From: Flavobacteriaceae bacterium
GTDB taxonomy: Bacteria > Bacteroidota > Bacteroidia > Flavobacteriales > Flavobacteriaceae
Direction: 5' to 3'
Assembly (NCBI GenBank): GCA_947488595.1
Contig: CANKZI010000017.1
Span: forward strand, 1-58,976
DNA length: 58,976 bases
Within the stretch, counting starts at the first letter, position 1. Each line of letters opens with the position of its first letter. The notes below the pieces were generated by a model, which worked only from the letters and a program-made list of their open reading frames with translations, was not told the DNA's origin and searched no databases. The position numbers were made by a program, and so were the translations under genes. Below, piece by piece: positions 8,980 through 17,143 of this stretch.

Positions 8980-9705
8980 ATGACGAATTTTATGTTTATT
9001 CCAAGTTTAGTTTCGAAAATGTTGCCTACAGATTATGTAGGGTTTACATTTTTTGTTGGATGTATGGCTATGATGGCTGCATCAGCATTTTTCTTTTTAT
9101 CATTAAGTCAATTTGATAAAAAGTGGCGCACTTCAGTACTAGTATCAGGATTGATTACTTTTATTGCTGCTGTGCATTATTATTACATGAGAGATTACTG
9201 GGCTTCGTTTTCAGAATCTCCAACTTTTTTCCGCTATGTGGATTGGATTTTAACCGTTCCATTGATGTGTGTTGAGTTTTATTTGATCTTAAAAGTAGCT
9301 GGTGCTAAACAAGGATTGATGTGGAAAATGATTTTCTTATCAGTTGTTATGTTGGTTACAGGTTATTTTGGTGAAGCTGTAGATCCTACAAATGCTTGGC
9401 TTTGGGGACTTATCTCAGGTATTGCTTATTTTATTATTGTTTATGAAATTTGGTTAGGTGAAGCATCAAAACTAGCTAAAGCTGCTGGTGGAAATGTATT
9501 GGCTGCACACAAAATTTTATGCTGGTTCGTATTAGTAGGTTGGGCAATTTATCCTTTAGGATACATGTTAGGAACCGAAGGATGGTACACTAGTATAGTA
9601 GGAACTGGAAGCGTTGACGTCGCTTACAACATTGCGGATGCTATCAATAAAATTGGTTTTGGATTGGTGATCTACAGTTTGGCTGTAAAATCTCAAACTA
9701 ACTAA
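8980..9705 (+). CDS. Proteorhodopsin, light-driven proton pump
   Basis: A 241-aa seven-helix retinal protein that pumps protons out in light. Helix C carries the pump triad: D88 (acceptor, D97 of the reference marine protein), T92 and E99 (donor, E108), so it is DTE type rather than the NDQ sodium or NTQ chloride type. R85, H66 (H75 equivalent), counterion D220 and the retinal lysine K224 are present. The tuning site (105 equivalent) is M96; flavobacterial proteins with Met here absorb green light. ATG 8980 removes a 16-residue extension overlapping the TATATTTG promoter. Terminator at 9729. The divergent blh supplies retinal. Confidence 0.98.
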   Translation: MTNFMFIPSLVSKMLPTDYVGFTFFVGCMAMMAASAFFFLSLSQFDKKWRTSVLVSGLITFIAAVHYYYMRDYWASFSESPTFFRYVDWILTVPLMCVEFYLILKVAGAKQGLMWKMIFLSVVMLVTGYFGEAVDPTNAWLWGLISGIAYFIIVYEIWLGEASKLAKAAGGNVLAAHKILCWFVLVGWAIYPLGYMLGTEGWYTSIVGTGSVDVAYNIADAINKIGFGLVIYSLAVKSQTN

Positions 9706-9728
9706 AATCATTTTATATCTTTCAAGAA

Positions 9729-9757
9729 AACCGAACTGAAAAGTTCGGTTTTTTTTA
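9729..9757 (+). terminator. Terminator after proteorhodopsin (bidirectional)
   Basis: CCGAACT (9731-9737) pairs with AGTTCGG (9742-9748) around a GAAA tetraloop. Flanking A and T runs let it serve the convergent MFS gene too, whose stop is at 9760. Confidence 0.9.
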
Positions 9758-9759
9758 TG

Positions 9760-10977
9760 CTATTTTTTTTCTAATCTCAACAATTGTTGTAAACGCAGGC
9801 ATCCAAAAACGGCTAGAATCCCTAAACTGCCCATAAAAATCCAATTCATTTGGTAACCAAAATTTCCAATAATTTCCATTCCGATTTTTGAACTTCCAAT
9901 ATGTGCCACGCTAAAGCTCATCGTAAACAGTGCCATATACCTGCCTTCATGACCTTTTGGTGCACGACTTAAAGCAAACGAATTGGAAAATGGAAATATA
10001 AACATTTCCCCAAATGTGATAAACAAAATACTTACAACCAACACGCTTGTCCAAACATCAATTAATAAAACATAAAAGCTTACCGCCATTGCCATCGAAC
10101 CCCAAAGAATAAGTTTCATTTTCTCCACTTTTTTTCTTTCAAAATAGCTAACTATTGGCATTTCTAAAAAGAAAATCAAAAGTCCATTTAGTGTCATAAG
10201 CAAACCAGTTTGGAATTCGGTCAAACCATATTTTTCATTATGGTACAAAGGTAAAGTAGAAAATATTTGAAAAAAAACCATCGCAGTCGCAAAACAAACA
10301 AACAAGAAAAGCCAAAATATTTTATCTTTAAAAACAGAAGCAACTAATAATTCTCCGGGGTGTTCTTTATCTAGAAAAGCAGATTTTTTCTTTTCTTTTA
10401 CCAAAATCGCAAATATCAAAATCGAAATGATGCAGGAAGCACCATCAATCCAAAAAAGCCCACGATAGCCAATATTCATTATTATCAATCCGCCAAGCGC
10501 TGGTCCAGCTGCAAAACCCAAATTAACTGCCAATCGAACCAATGTAAAAGCGCGCGCACGATTCTCGGGTTTTGCATAAGTGCCAAGCGAAACAAACATG
10601 GCCGGCCGAAACATATCGGCTACCGACATGATAGCAAACATACCAAAACACAAACCCCAAAAAGTGTTCACATATTGAATTACGAAAAATAAAAGTCCAC
10701 TTGTAAAAAGACTGAAGACCATGATCCTATAAAACCCAATTTTATCACTCAATTTGCCTCCTAAAAAAGAGCCTAACATCGAACCAAATCCAAAACAAAC
10801 CATGATCCAACCTACTTGACTATAACTGTAACCCAAATCTTCTTTCAAATATTTGGATAAAAACGGCAAAACCATGGTCCCCGCGCGATTGATGAATGTG
10901 ATAATCGCTAAAATCCATACTTCACGAGAGAATCCACGGAAATTATTGATATAAAGTTGAAAAGCTTTTTGAAGCAT
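9760..10977 (-). CDS. MFS transporter
   Basis: A 405-aa major facilitator protein with about 12 membrane helices. The loop 2-3 signature GGKLSDKIGFYRIMV (about 74-88) is intact, and the N-half has the paired pattern of proton-driven exporters (MSVADMFRPAMF, RLAVNLGFAAGPALGG at the antiporter motif position). The general family of drug or sugar-type exporters fits; the substrate is unknown. A TAnnTTTG box (11002-11009, minus strand) lies 25 nt upstream. It faces the rhodopsin gene tail to tail, and nothing links it to phototrophy except position. Confidence 0.88.
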   Translation of the reverse strand: MLQKAFQLYINNFRGFSREVWILAIITFINRAGTMVLPFLSKYLKEDLGYSYSQVGWIMVCFGFGSMLGSFLGGKLSDKIGFYRIMVFSLFTSGLLFFVIQYVNTFWGLCFGMFAIMSVADMFRPAMFVSLGTYAKPENRARAFTLVRLAVNLGFAAGPALGGLIIMNIGYRGLFWIDGASCIISILIFAILVKEKKKSAFLDKEHPGELLVASVFKDKIFWLFLFVCFATAMVFFQIFSTLPLYHNEKYGLTEFQTGLLMTLNGLLIFFLEMPIVSYFERKKVEKMKLILWGSMAMAVSFYVLLIDVWTSVLVVSILFITFGEMFIFPFSNSFALSRAPKGHEGRYMALFTMSFSVAHIGSSKIGMEIIGNFGYQMNWIFMGSLGILAVFGCLRLQQLLRLEKK

Positions 10978-11082
10978 TTTGAGGTTTTAAAAAGTAGGAT
11001 GCAAAGTTACAAACTATCGTGGTGAATTTTCGCTTCAAAAAAAATCTAACTTGAAATTTTGTTTATTTTTGCAAAAAAAATC

Positions 11083-11682
11083 ATGAAAAAAGTAATACTT
11101 TTTCTCTTTTTGGTAATTTCAACATGCTTCTTCGCACAAGTGCCATTCGATAAAAATTCGGTTTTGAATTTCCAGAAAAAATTGAATGCCAGTTATGCTG
11201 ATAAAAGAACTAGTCCATTGACAACCAAAGATTTAAAAAGCTTTAAAAAACTTGATTTTTTTCCGAGTGATAAACAATTTTTTGTCATTGCTCAGTTTAT
11301 TCGCACACCAAAAGAACAACCTTTCGAAATGCCTACATCGACTAAAAGAAAACCGATGTATATAAAGTATGGCGAAGCACATTTTGTTTTAAAAGGTAAA
11401 AAATTAAAACTGAATGTATACCGAAATCTTGAATTTTCAAATAATCCATCCTATAAAGACAATCTTTTTTTACCATTCACAGACTTGACTTCAGGTGTTG
11501 AAAGTTATGGTGGAGGAAGGTATATTGATTTGAAAATCCCAAGCGAGAATACAATTATGATCGATTTTAATAAAGCGTATAATCCTTATTGTGCCTACAA
11601 TCAAGAGTATTCGTGCCCAATTCCTCCAGAAGAAAATGACTTAAAAGTCAAAATTTATGCTGGCGTAAAAAAGTTTCATTAA
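11083..11682 (+). CDS. DUF1684 domain exported protein
   Basis: A 199-aa protein with signal peptide MKKVILFLFLVISTCFFA and a DUF1684 domain. The domain's usual blocks can be read: DLTSGVESYGGGRYIDL (about 141-157), then DFNKAYNPYCAYN and YSCPIPPEEN near the C-terminus, ending with IYAGVKKF. The biochemical role of the family is unknown. ATG 11083 gives a standard signal peptide; the in-frame extension to 11059 overlaps a TATTTTTG promoter box (11064-11071). Its stop shares one base with the next start, so it is translationally coupled to the TatD-like gene. Confidence 0.88.
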   Translation: MKKVILFLFLVISTCFFAQVPFDKNSVLNFQKKLNASYADKRTSPLTTKDLKSFKKLDFFPSDKQFFVIAQFIRTPKEQPFEMPTSTKRKPMYIKYGEAHFVLKGKKLKLNVYRNLEFSNNPSYKDNLFLPFTDLTSGVESYGGGRYIDLKIPSENTIMIDFNKAYNPYCAYNQEYSCPIPPEENDLKVKIYAGVKKFH

Positions 11683-12344
11683 TGATGTATTTTAACCTTC
11701 ATACACATCATTTTACCAATCAAACAAATGTTTTGGAATTGGTCAATCAGTTTGCTAATGCATATGACGAATCGGTTCCGTATTATTCAATAGGAATACA
11801 CCCTTGGTATATCGAAGAAGATAGTATTATAACTGATTTGGCTCTTATCGAAAGTAAACTACAACAAAAGAACTGTTTGGCTTTGGGTGAATGCGGATTG
11901 GATAAACGCATTACAACGTCTTTGGAATTGCAGAAAGAAGTATTTGAAAAACAATTACTTTTGGCTCAAAAACACAATAAACCTGTGGTTGTTCACTGTG
12001 TAGCCGCATTTCAAGAATTGATTGCCACTAAAAAGAAGTTACAAATAACTGTTCCAATGGTTGTGCACGGCTTTTCAAAAAATGCTTCAGTTGCAAAAAG
12101 TTTATTGGATGACGGATTTTATCTTTCTTTTGGAAAGTACCTTTTGCAAAATCCAGCAATGGAATCGGTTTTTAAAACTGTTCCCAGCAATCAATTTTTT
12201 TTAGAAACGGATATGCTTACGCAGTCAATTTTTGAAGTATATGAAAAAGCAAATGCTATTAAAGCAACTCAATTAGAGCAAGTAATAATTGATAATTTTG
12301 AAAATGTATTTAAAATCAAGATGGGGTCAATAATTAAAAATTAA
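11682..12344 (+). CDS. TatD-family metal-dependent hydrolase
   Basis: A 220-aa TIM-barrel hydrolase of the TatD group, a family of DNases and RNA or D-amino-acyl quality-control enzymes. Ligands can be read in order: HTHHF at the first strand (about 8-12), the GECGLDK Glu, a His in VVVHCV, another in MVVHGF, and the Asp in FLETDM. It is shorter than E. coli TatD (260 aa), as is common in Bacteroidota. It starts at ATG 11682, overlapping the preceding stop by one base. Confidence 0.88.
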   Translation: MMYFNLHTHHFTNQTNVLELVNQFANAYDESVPYYSIGIHPWYIEEDSIITDLALIESKLQQKNCLALGECGLDKRITTSLELQKEVFEKQLLLAQKHNKPVVVHCVAAFQELIATKKKLQITVPMVVHGFSKNASVAKSLLDDGFYLSFGKYLLQNPAMESVFKTVPSNQFFLETDMLTQSIFEVYEKANAIKATQLEQVIIDNFENVFKIKMGSIIKN

Positions 12345-12349
12345 ATCAT

Positions 12350-12362
12350 CCAACAATCTAAA
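12350..12362 (+). repeat. Intergenic 13-mer CCAACAATCTAAA, copy 2
   Basis: It lies 5 nt after the TatD-family stop and 9 nt before tcdA. It is identical to the copy at 781-793 and followed by another AATCTAAA word. Confidence 0.5.
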
Positions 12363-12371
12363 AATCTAAAC

Positions 12372-13097
12372 ATGGCAGAATGGACCGAACGCGCTGAACT
12401 TTTATTTAAAAAAGAAGGTTTAAAAAAATTGAAGAATGCTAATATTTTAATTGTTGGAGTAGGTGGCGTGGGTTCTTTTGCTGCCGAATTTATTGCCAGA
12501 GCTGGTGTTGGAAAAATGACGATTGTTGATGGTGATGTGGTTGATATAACGAATATTAATAGACAATTACCCGCGTTACACTCTACCGTTGGTTTTCCAA
12601 AAATAGATGTGGTTGGCGACCGACTTTTAGACATCAATCCCGAATTGGAATTGACAAAAGTAAAAGAATTTCTTTCGCCTGAACGTGCTTTCGAAATAGT
12701 ATCTAGCGAATTTGATTATATTTTAGACTGTATCGATAGCATCACGCCGAAACTCAATTTGATTATTGCTGCCAAACGAAAAAGAGTAAAAATTATCAGC
12801 AGTATGGGCGCTGGCGGAAAAATGCTGGCTTCAAAAGTGCAAGTTGCAGATATCAGTAAAACACAGAATTGTTTTTTGGCAAAAGCAATTAAAAAACGGC
12901 TCAAAGAAGTAAAAATTGACAAAGGTGTAAAAGTGGTATTTTCATCAGAAATTCAAGACGAAAGTAGTTTAAAAACTACAGATGGCAAAAACTACAAAAA
13001 GTCATTTTATGGCACCAATAGTTATATGCCTGGATTATTTGGTTTGCACGCTGCCGAAACGGTCATAAGGTATTTGTTGAATAAAGAAGCAGAGTAA
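12372..13097 (+). CDS. tcdA: tRNA threonylcarbamoyladenosine dehydratase
   Basis: TcdA (CsdL/YgdL) is an E1-like ATP-dependent enzyme that cyclises N6-threonylcarbamoyladenosine at tRNA position 37 to the hydantoin form. The 241-aa protein has the ThiF/MoeB nucleotide site GVGGVGSFAAE (about 30-40), the acidic strand TIVDGD, NINRQL, and the DCIDS loop. The start W-x-E-R-A-E-L-L-F matches the family. It lacks the long C-terminal ubiquitin-activating extension and CxxC motifs of MoeB. It ends at 13097, directly against the stop of the convergent next gene. Confidence 0.93.
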   Translation: MAEWTERAELLFKKEGLKKLKNANILIVGVGGVGSFAAEFIARAGVGKMTIVDGDVVDITNINRQLPALHSTVGFPKIDVVGDRLLDINPELELTKVKEFLSPERAFEIVSSEFDYILDCIDSITPKLNLIIAAKRKRVKIISSMGAGGKMLASKVQVADISKTQNCFLAKAIKKRLKEVKIDKGVKVVFSSEIQDESSLKTTDGKNYKKSFYGTNSYMPGLFGLHAAETVIRYLLNKEAE

Positions 13098-14204
13098 TTA
13101 TTTAGTAGTTGGTTGTTTTTCTACTTCTAAAATAATTCGTGCATTTGCATTTGGTTGCTTTGTCGTTGCAACTGTTGTTTTTGCTGTTGTAGTTGGTAGC
13201 GGAATCAATAATTCGGTAATCCATTTTGAAGGATACCGCACATCACTGGCGCTTTTTATAAAAATTTCAATTCTATCAGCTGATGTGTTTTCACGTAAAT
13301 TATTTTCGTTAAGATAAGTGTTTGCTTTATTTTTTGCTTTATTTTTATTTGAATAATCTCCATATAAAGTAGTTTTTAAAGCTGAAAAGGCTTCTCGTTT
13401 TCCGGTACTAATATCACTTTCTGCCGAAAAAAATATTTCTTCACGCAGCGGACCACAAACTGAAAAAGTAGTCGTATTGTTTGCAAAATCAGTACTTTCA
13501 TAAATGACAAACGGACTGCCATACATCTTAATATTATTTTTTTTGAAAAAGTTAATTAACTGCGGTAACATTATAAGCAATCGATTTTCTACTTCTTTTG
13601 TTTTACAGGTTGTGGTTTTTTTTATGTAAAAAAGAGCAGGTTTTTGAACAATTCCGTCGACCTTAATATCAAAAGTGTTAATTTCTTTTATAATCACTTT
13701 GTTCAAGTTATTAAGACTTCGTTCGGTCATAGACGCCATCATTTGGCCTACTCCACCATTAAAAGTGGCGTACACTTTTGCCATGAAATTTAATGTTCCC
13801 TTGTAACGCCAAGTTATTTTTGTTTTACCTAAAGTATCTTTAAAACTAATATAGGACTTGGATTCGTTATCGCCATAATTAATACTTTGCGCGATACTAT
13901 CATTTACTTTAACGTAAAAAGTAGTCATTTTGCCATTCCCTTGCTCGCCTGACCAACTATAAGAAGCATTTTGACCAACCGTATTTTCGGGATATTTAAA
14001 AACCATACTAGGATCATCATCTTTCCAAGCACTCCAATCTTCCCAGTTTTTATAATCGTTCACATAATTAAATAACACCGATTTTTTTACATTAATTATA
14101 GTCGAATCTGTTATGTCAAAACTACCTTTTTGTGTCGCAACATATACAGATATGCCAATTATACCAAGTAATAATAGTAAGAAAATATACTTTATAATTC
14201 TCAT
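13098..14204 (-). CDS. SRPBCC-domain membrane-anchored protein
   Basis: A 368-aa protein with one N-terminal membrane helix (IIKYIFLLLLLGIIGISVYV) and an exposed SRPBCC/polyketide-cyclase-like domain (about 30-175), recognisable from VNDYKNWEDWSAW and the following strands. Residues about 185-330 resemble a GyrI-like effector-binding domain, and the tail is rich in Thr, Ala and Lys. Such domains bind hydrophobic ligands, but none is known here. A TATTC repeat tract lies 39 nt upstream, and an imperfect TAACTTTA box (14228-14235) is nearest the start, so expression might vary with tract length. Confidence 0.75.
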   Translation of the reverse strand: MRIIKYIFLLLLLGIIGISVYVATQKGSFDITDSTIINVKKSVLFNYVNDYKNWEDWSAWKDDDPSMVFKYPENTVGQNASYSWSGEQGNGKMTTFYVKVNDSIAQSINYGDNESKSYISFKDTLGKTKITWRYKGTLNFMAKVYATFNGGVGQMMASMTERSLNNLNKVIIKEINTFDIKVDGIVQKPALFYIKKTTTCKTKEVENRLLIMLPQLINFFKKNNIKMYGSPFVIYESTDFANNTTTFSVCGPLREEIFFSAESDISTGKREAFSALKTTLYGDYSNKNKAKNKANTYLNENNLRENTSADRIEIFIKSASDVRYPSKWITELLIPLPTTTAKTTVATTKQPNANARIILEVEKQPTTK

Positions 14205-14242
14205 TAGATTTTGGATTAATCAATGTGTAAAGTTAAAAATTA

Positions 14243-14270
14243 TATTCTATTCTATTCTATTCTATTCTAT
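14243..14270. repeat. Pentanucleotide tract (TATTC)5
   Basis: Five perfect TATTC units (14243-14267) plus a partial sixth lie between the divergent SRPBCC and M49 genes. Read on the minus strand, the tract sits just upstream of a TAACTTTA box (14228-14235), where the spacer and TTG box would fall. Confidence 0.85.
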
Positions 14271-14309
14271 TATAATTTAAACATAATTACGCCATTATAA
14301 ATGATTTTA

Positions 14310-14341
14310 TTGCAAAATTAGGCTCCTATTGGGTATATTTG
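14310..14341 (+). promoter_or_regulatory. Promoter of the M49 peptidase gene
   Basis: TTG (14310-14312), a 21-nt spacer and TATATTTG (14334-14341) make a full Bacteroidota-type promoter. Transcription would start near 14348, about 30 nt before the chosen ATG at 14378 and after the alternative upstream start at 14339. Confidence 0.75.
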
Positions 14342-14377
14342 TGTTATGATAATCAAAAAAATCTAATTTATAACGCT

Positions 14378-16411
14378 ATGAAATTAAATTCAATTACAGG
14401 AATATTTCTTGTTTCTATTTTACTTTTTTCTTGCAATAAAGAAAAGTCAGTTTCAAAATCAACGGAAAAGGGGACAATTGTCTTTGAGTATGAAGCCGAA
14501 CAATTTGCTGATATAAAAGTGTTGCGTTATCAAATTCCAGGATGGGAAAATCTTTCTCTAAAAGAACAAGAATTGGTCTATTATTTGACACAAGCCGGAA
14601 CTGCTGGACGCGATATTTATTGGGATCAAAATTACAAACACAATCTTAAAATTCGTGCAGCTCTAGAACATATTTATCAAAATTACAAAGGCGACACCGC
14701 TTCTCAAGATTGGAAAAACTTTGAGATTTATCTTAAAAGAGTTTGGTTCTCTAACGGTATTCATCATCATTATTCAATGGATAAAATCAAACCCGAGTTT
14801 TCTAAAGCTTTTTTTGAAGGTTTAATTACTACAACAAAAGCAACTTTATCTCCCGAAATTGTAGCAATCTTATTCAATGATATTGATTCAAAAAAAGTCA
14901 ATCTTGATGAATCAAAAGGTTTATTAAAAGGGTCGGCTGTTAATTTTTATGAAACTGGAATTACCGAAAAGGAAGCAGAAGATTTTTATAAAACCAAGAA
15001 AAGTCTAGATCCAAAGCGACCTTTTTCGTTTGGATTAAATTCAAAATTAGTTCGTAATGCTACTGGGCAAATAGAAGAAAAAATATATAAAAGTGGCGGG
15101 ATGTATGGTGCAGCAATTGATAAAATTGTTTTTTGGCTTGAAAAAGCCAAAGGTGTAGCCGAAAATAAAAAACAAGCCGAAGCGTTGGGTTTATTGATTG
15201 ATTTCTATAAAACCGGAGATCTTAAAACTTGGGATGATTACAATATTGCTTGGTTGAAAGCCACCGATGGCAATATTGACTATATCAGTGGATTTGTAGA
15301 AGTATATAATGATCCTTTGGGCTATCGCGGATCTTATGAAGGTGTGGTGCAAATTAAAGATTTTGATATGTCGGCAAAAATGGAAAAAATTTCGCAAAAT
15401 GCACAATGGTTCGAAGACAATTCGCCTTTACAAGCAGAGCATAAAAAGAAAAATGTGGTTGGCGTTACTTATAAAACAGTCATTGTTGCTGGAGAATCAG
15501 GAGATTCTTCTCCAAGTACACCGATTGGAGTTAATCTTCCTAATGCCGATTGGATACGCGCCGAGCACGGTTCAAAATCAGTTTCACTCGGAAATATCAC
15601 TGATGCTTATGCAAAAGCTGGCGGAACAGACAAGCTTAAAGAGTTTGCCAATGACCAAGAAGAAATTGATAATGATCTAAAATATGGTGAAATTGCAGAT
15701 AAACTGCACACGGCGCTGCATGAAGTGGTTGGACACGCATCAGGACAAATTAATGCTGGCGTTGGTACTCCAAAAGAAACCCTGAAAAGTTATGCATCAA
15801 CTTTAGAAGAAGGTCGAGCAGATTTGGTTGGACTATTTTATTTGTACAATCCTAAAATACAAGAATTGGGATTGGTTGACGATTGGAAAAAAGTAGGTAC
15901 AGCAGCCTATGACAGCTATATACGCAACGGATTATTGTCGCAATTGGTTCGTTTAGAACTAGGTGCAAACATTGAAGAAGCACACATGAGAAACCGACAA
16001 TGGGTAAGCGCTTGGGTTTTCGAAAAAGGTAAAAAAGACAATGTTATTGAAAGAACTAGCAGAAATGGAAAAACCTATTTTAATATTAACAATTATGACA
16101 AATTACATGAATTGTTCGGTCAATTACTAAAAGAAACGCAACGCATTAAATCTGAAGGCGATTTTAAAGCGGGTAAAGCATTGGTCGAAAACTATGGTGT
16201 AAAAGTGGATCAAAAATTACACAAAGAAGTCTTAGACAGGAACAAAAAATTCAATTCGGCGCCTTACAGCGGTTTTATTAACCCAGTTTTAGTGCCAAAG
16301 ACAGATGAAAACGGAAAAATAATTGCGATTGAAGTAACCCAACCTCGGTCATTTGCAGCTCAAATGTTGGACTATTCCAAAAATTTTGGTTTTTTGCCTT
16401 TGGAGAATTAA
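14378..16411 (+). CDS. Dipeptidyl-peptidase III family (M49) lipoprotein
   Basis: A 677-aa zinc peptidase predicted to release dipeptides from peptide N-termini. The M49 signature HEVVGH (448-453) supplies two His ligands and the catalytic Glu; EEGRAD (477-482) supplies the third ligand. A lipoprotein signal peptide (MKLNSITGIFLVSILLFSC) puts it in the periplasm or on the outer membrane, whereas eukaryotic DPP III is cytosolic. The start at 14378 is set by the promoter (14310-14341) and the signal peptide. A terminator follows at 16432-16467. Confidence 0.93.
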   Translation: MKLNSITGIFLVSILLFSCNKEKSVSKSTEKGTIVFEYEAEQFADIKVLRYQIPGWENLSLKEQELVYYLTQAGTAGRDIYWDQNYKHNLKIRAALEHIYQNYKGDTASQDWKNFEIYLKRVWFSNGIHHHYSMDKIKPEFSKAFFEGLITTTKATLSPEIVAILFNDIDSKKVNLDESKGLLKGSAVNFYETGITEKEAEDFYKTKKSLDPKRPFSFGLNSKLVRNATGQIEEKIYKSGGMYGAAIDKIVFWLEKAKGVAENKKQAEALGLLIDFYKTGDLKTWDDYNIAWLKATDGNIDYISGFVEVYNDPLGYRGSYEGVVQIKDFDMSAKMEKISQNAQWFEDNSPLQAEHKKKNVVGVTYKTVIVAGESGDSSPSTPIGVNLPNADWIRAEHGSKSVSLGNITDAYAKAGGTDKLKEFANDQEEIDNDLKYGEIADKLHTALHEVVGHASGQINAGVGTPKETLKSYASTLEEGRADLVGLFYLYNPKIQELGLVDDWKKVGTAAYDSYIRNGLLSQLVRLELGANIEEAHMRNRQWVSAWVFEKGKKDNVIERTSRNGKTYFNINNYDKLHELFGQLLKETQRIKSEGDFKAGKALVENYGVKVDQKLHKEVLDRNKKFNSAPYSGFINPVLVPKTDENGKIIAIEVTQPRSFAAQMLDYSKNFGFLPLEN

Positions 16412-16431
16412 ATATTTAAAAACGATACTAG

Positions 16432-16467
16432 AAATGCTCCTGTAATATTAGGAGCATTTTTTTTTTT
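16432..16467 (+). terminator. Terminator after the M49 gene (bidirectional)
   Basis: AAATGCTCC (16432-16440) and GGAGCATTT (16451-16459) form a 9-bp stem followed by a long T-run. The convergent small membrane protein gene stops at 16471. Confidence 0.85.
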
Positions 16468-16470
16468 GAA

Positions 16471-16659
16471 TTAATGTTTAAAAAATATTTTTATAACAAA
16501 TAAAAAGCCAATAAATATTAGAAAACCAAGTAATATTTTATAGTTACCCTTATAAAATTTTCGGTGCAACGCGATGTCTTTTCGGTAAGAATAAACCATT
16601 GCGATAATAAATGCGACTAAAAAAAAACCGGCAAACAGCCATTGACCTTCAGTAAACAT
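16471..16659 (-). CDS. Small two-helix membrane protein
   Basis: A 62-aa protein with two hydrophobic stretches (about 7-24 and 42-59) separated by a basic loop, SYRKDIALHRKFYKGNYK. This layout is often seen as an uncharacterised flavobacterial membrane protein. The function is unknown. The clean ATG, the position against the terminator and the plausible topology support it as a real gene. It is divergent from the pyrophosphohydrolase gene. Confidence 0.6.
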   Translation of the reverse strand: MFTEGQWLFAGFFLVAFIIAMVYSYRKDIALHRKFYKGNYKILLGFLIFIGFLFVIKIFFKH

Positions 16660-16737
16660 AGGATGATAATTTGTGACAAAAATACAATATTGTTATCAAA
16701 AGTTAGTATTTTGCACATCAATTCAATACTAATTAAT

Positions 16738-17121
16738 ATGCAAAAAAATCTTGATGCCGTAAAAGAGTTCCATACTTCTTTTGAAATTGGCTACAGTACA
16801 ATGCCACGAGCCGATTTGGGCAACGAAAAAAAACTACTTCGTTATAATTTGATGAAAGAAGAAAACGAAGAGTACCTCGAAGCAGTTCAAAATAACGATT
16901 TGGTTGAAATCGCTGATGCTTTGGGCGATATGCTGTACATACTTTGTGGCACTATTATAGAACACGGATTGCAAGATAAAATAGAAGCCGTATTTGATGA
17001 AATCCAACGCAGCAATATGAGCAAGTTAGACGAAAACGGAAAACCAATTTATCGCGAAGACGGTAAAGTAATGAAAGGGCCTAATTATTTCAAGCCCGAT
17101 TTTTCAAAGATTTTCGAATAA
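16738..17121 (+). CDS. MazG-like nucleoside triphosphate pyrophosphohydrolase
   Basis: A 127-aa all-alpha NTP pyrophosphohydrolase of the MazG/PRA-PH superfamily. The Mg-binding pattern is clear: KEENEEYLEA (EExxE type) followed by EIADALGDMLYIL (ExxD). The C-terminal part, with GKPIYREDGKVMKGPNYFKPD, is typical of the stand-alone Bacteroidota members related to phage and plant types. It may clean up non-canonical nucleotides, but the substrate cannot be told. ATG 16738 is preferred over the longer frame from 16642, which would overlap the divergent gene. Confidence 0.85.
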   Translation: MQKNLDAVKEFHTSFEIGYSTMPRADLGNEKKLLRYNLMKEENEEYLEAVQNNDLVEIADALGDMLYILCGTIIEHGLQDKIEAVFDEIQRSNMSKLDENGKPIYREDGKVMKGPNYFKPDFSKIFE

Positions 17122-17130
17122 TTTATCAAT

Positions 17131-17143
17131 CCAACGATCTAAA
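17131..17143 (+). repeat. Intergenic 13-mer CCAACGATCTAAA, copy 3
   Basis: It differs by one base from the copies at 781 and 12350. It lies 9 nt after the pyrophosphohydrolase stop and contains the stop codon of the convergent ilvE gene (17139-17141). Confidence 0.45.
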
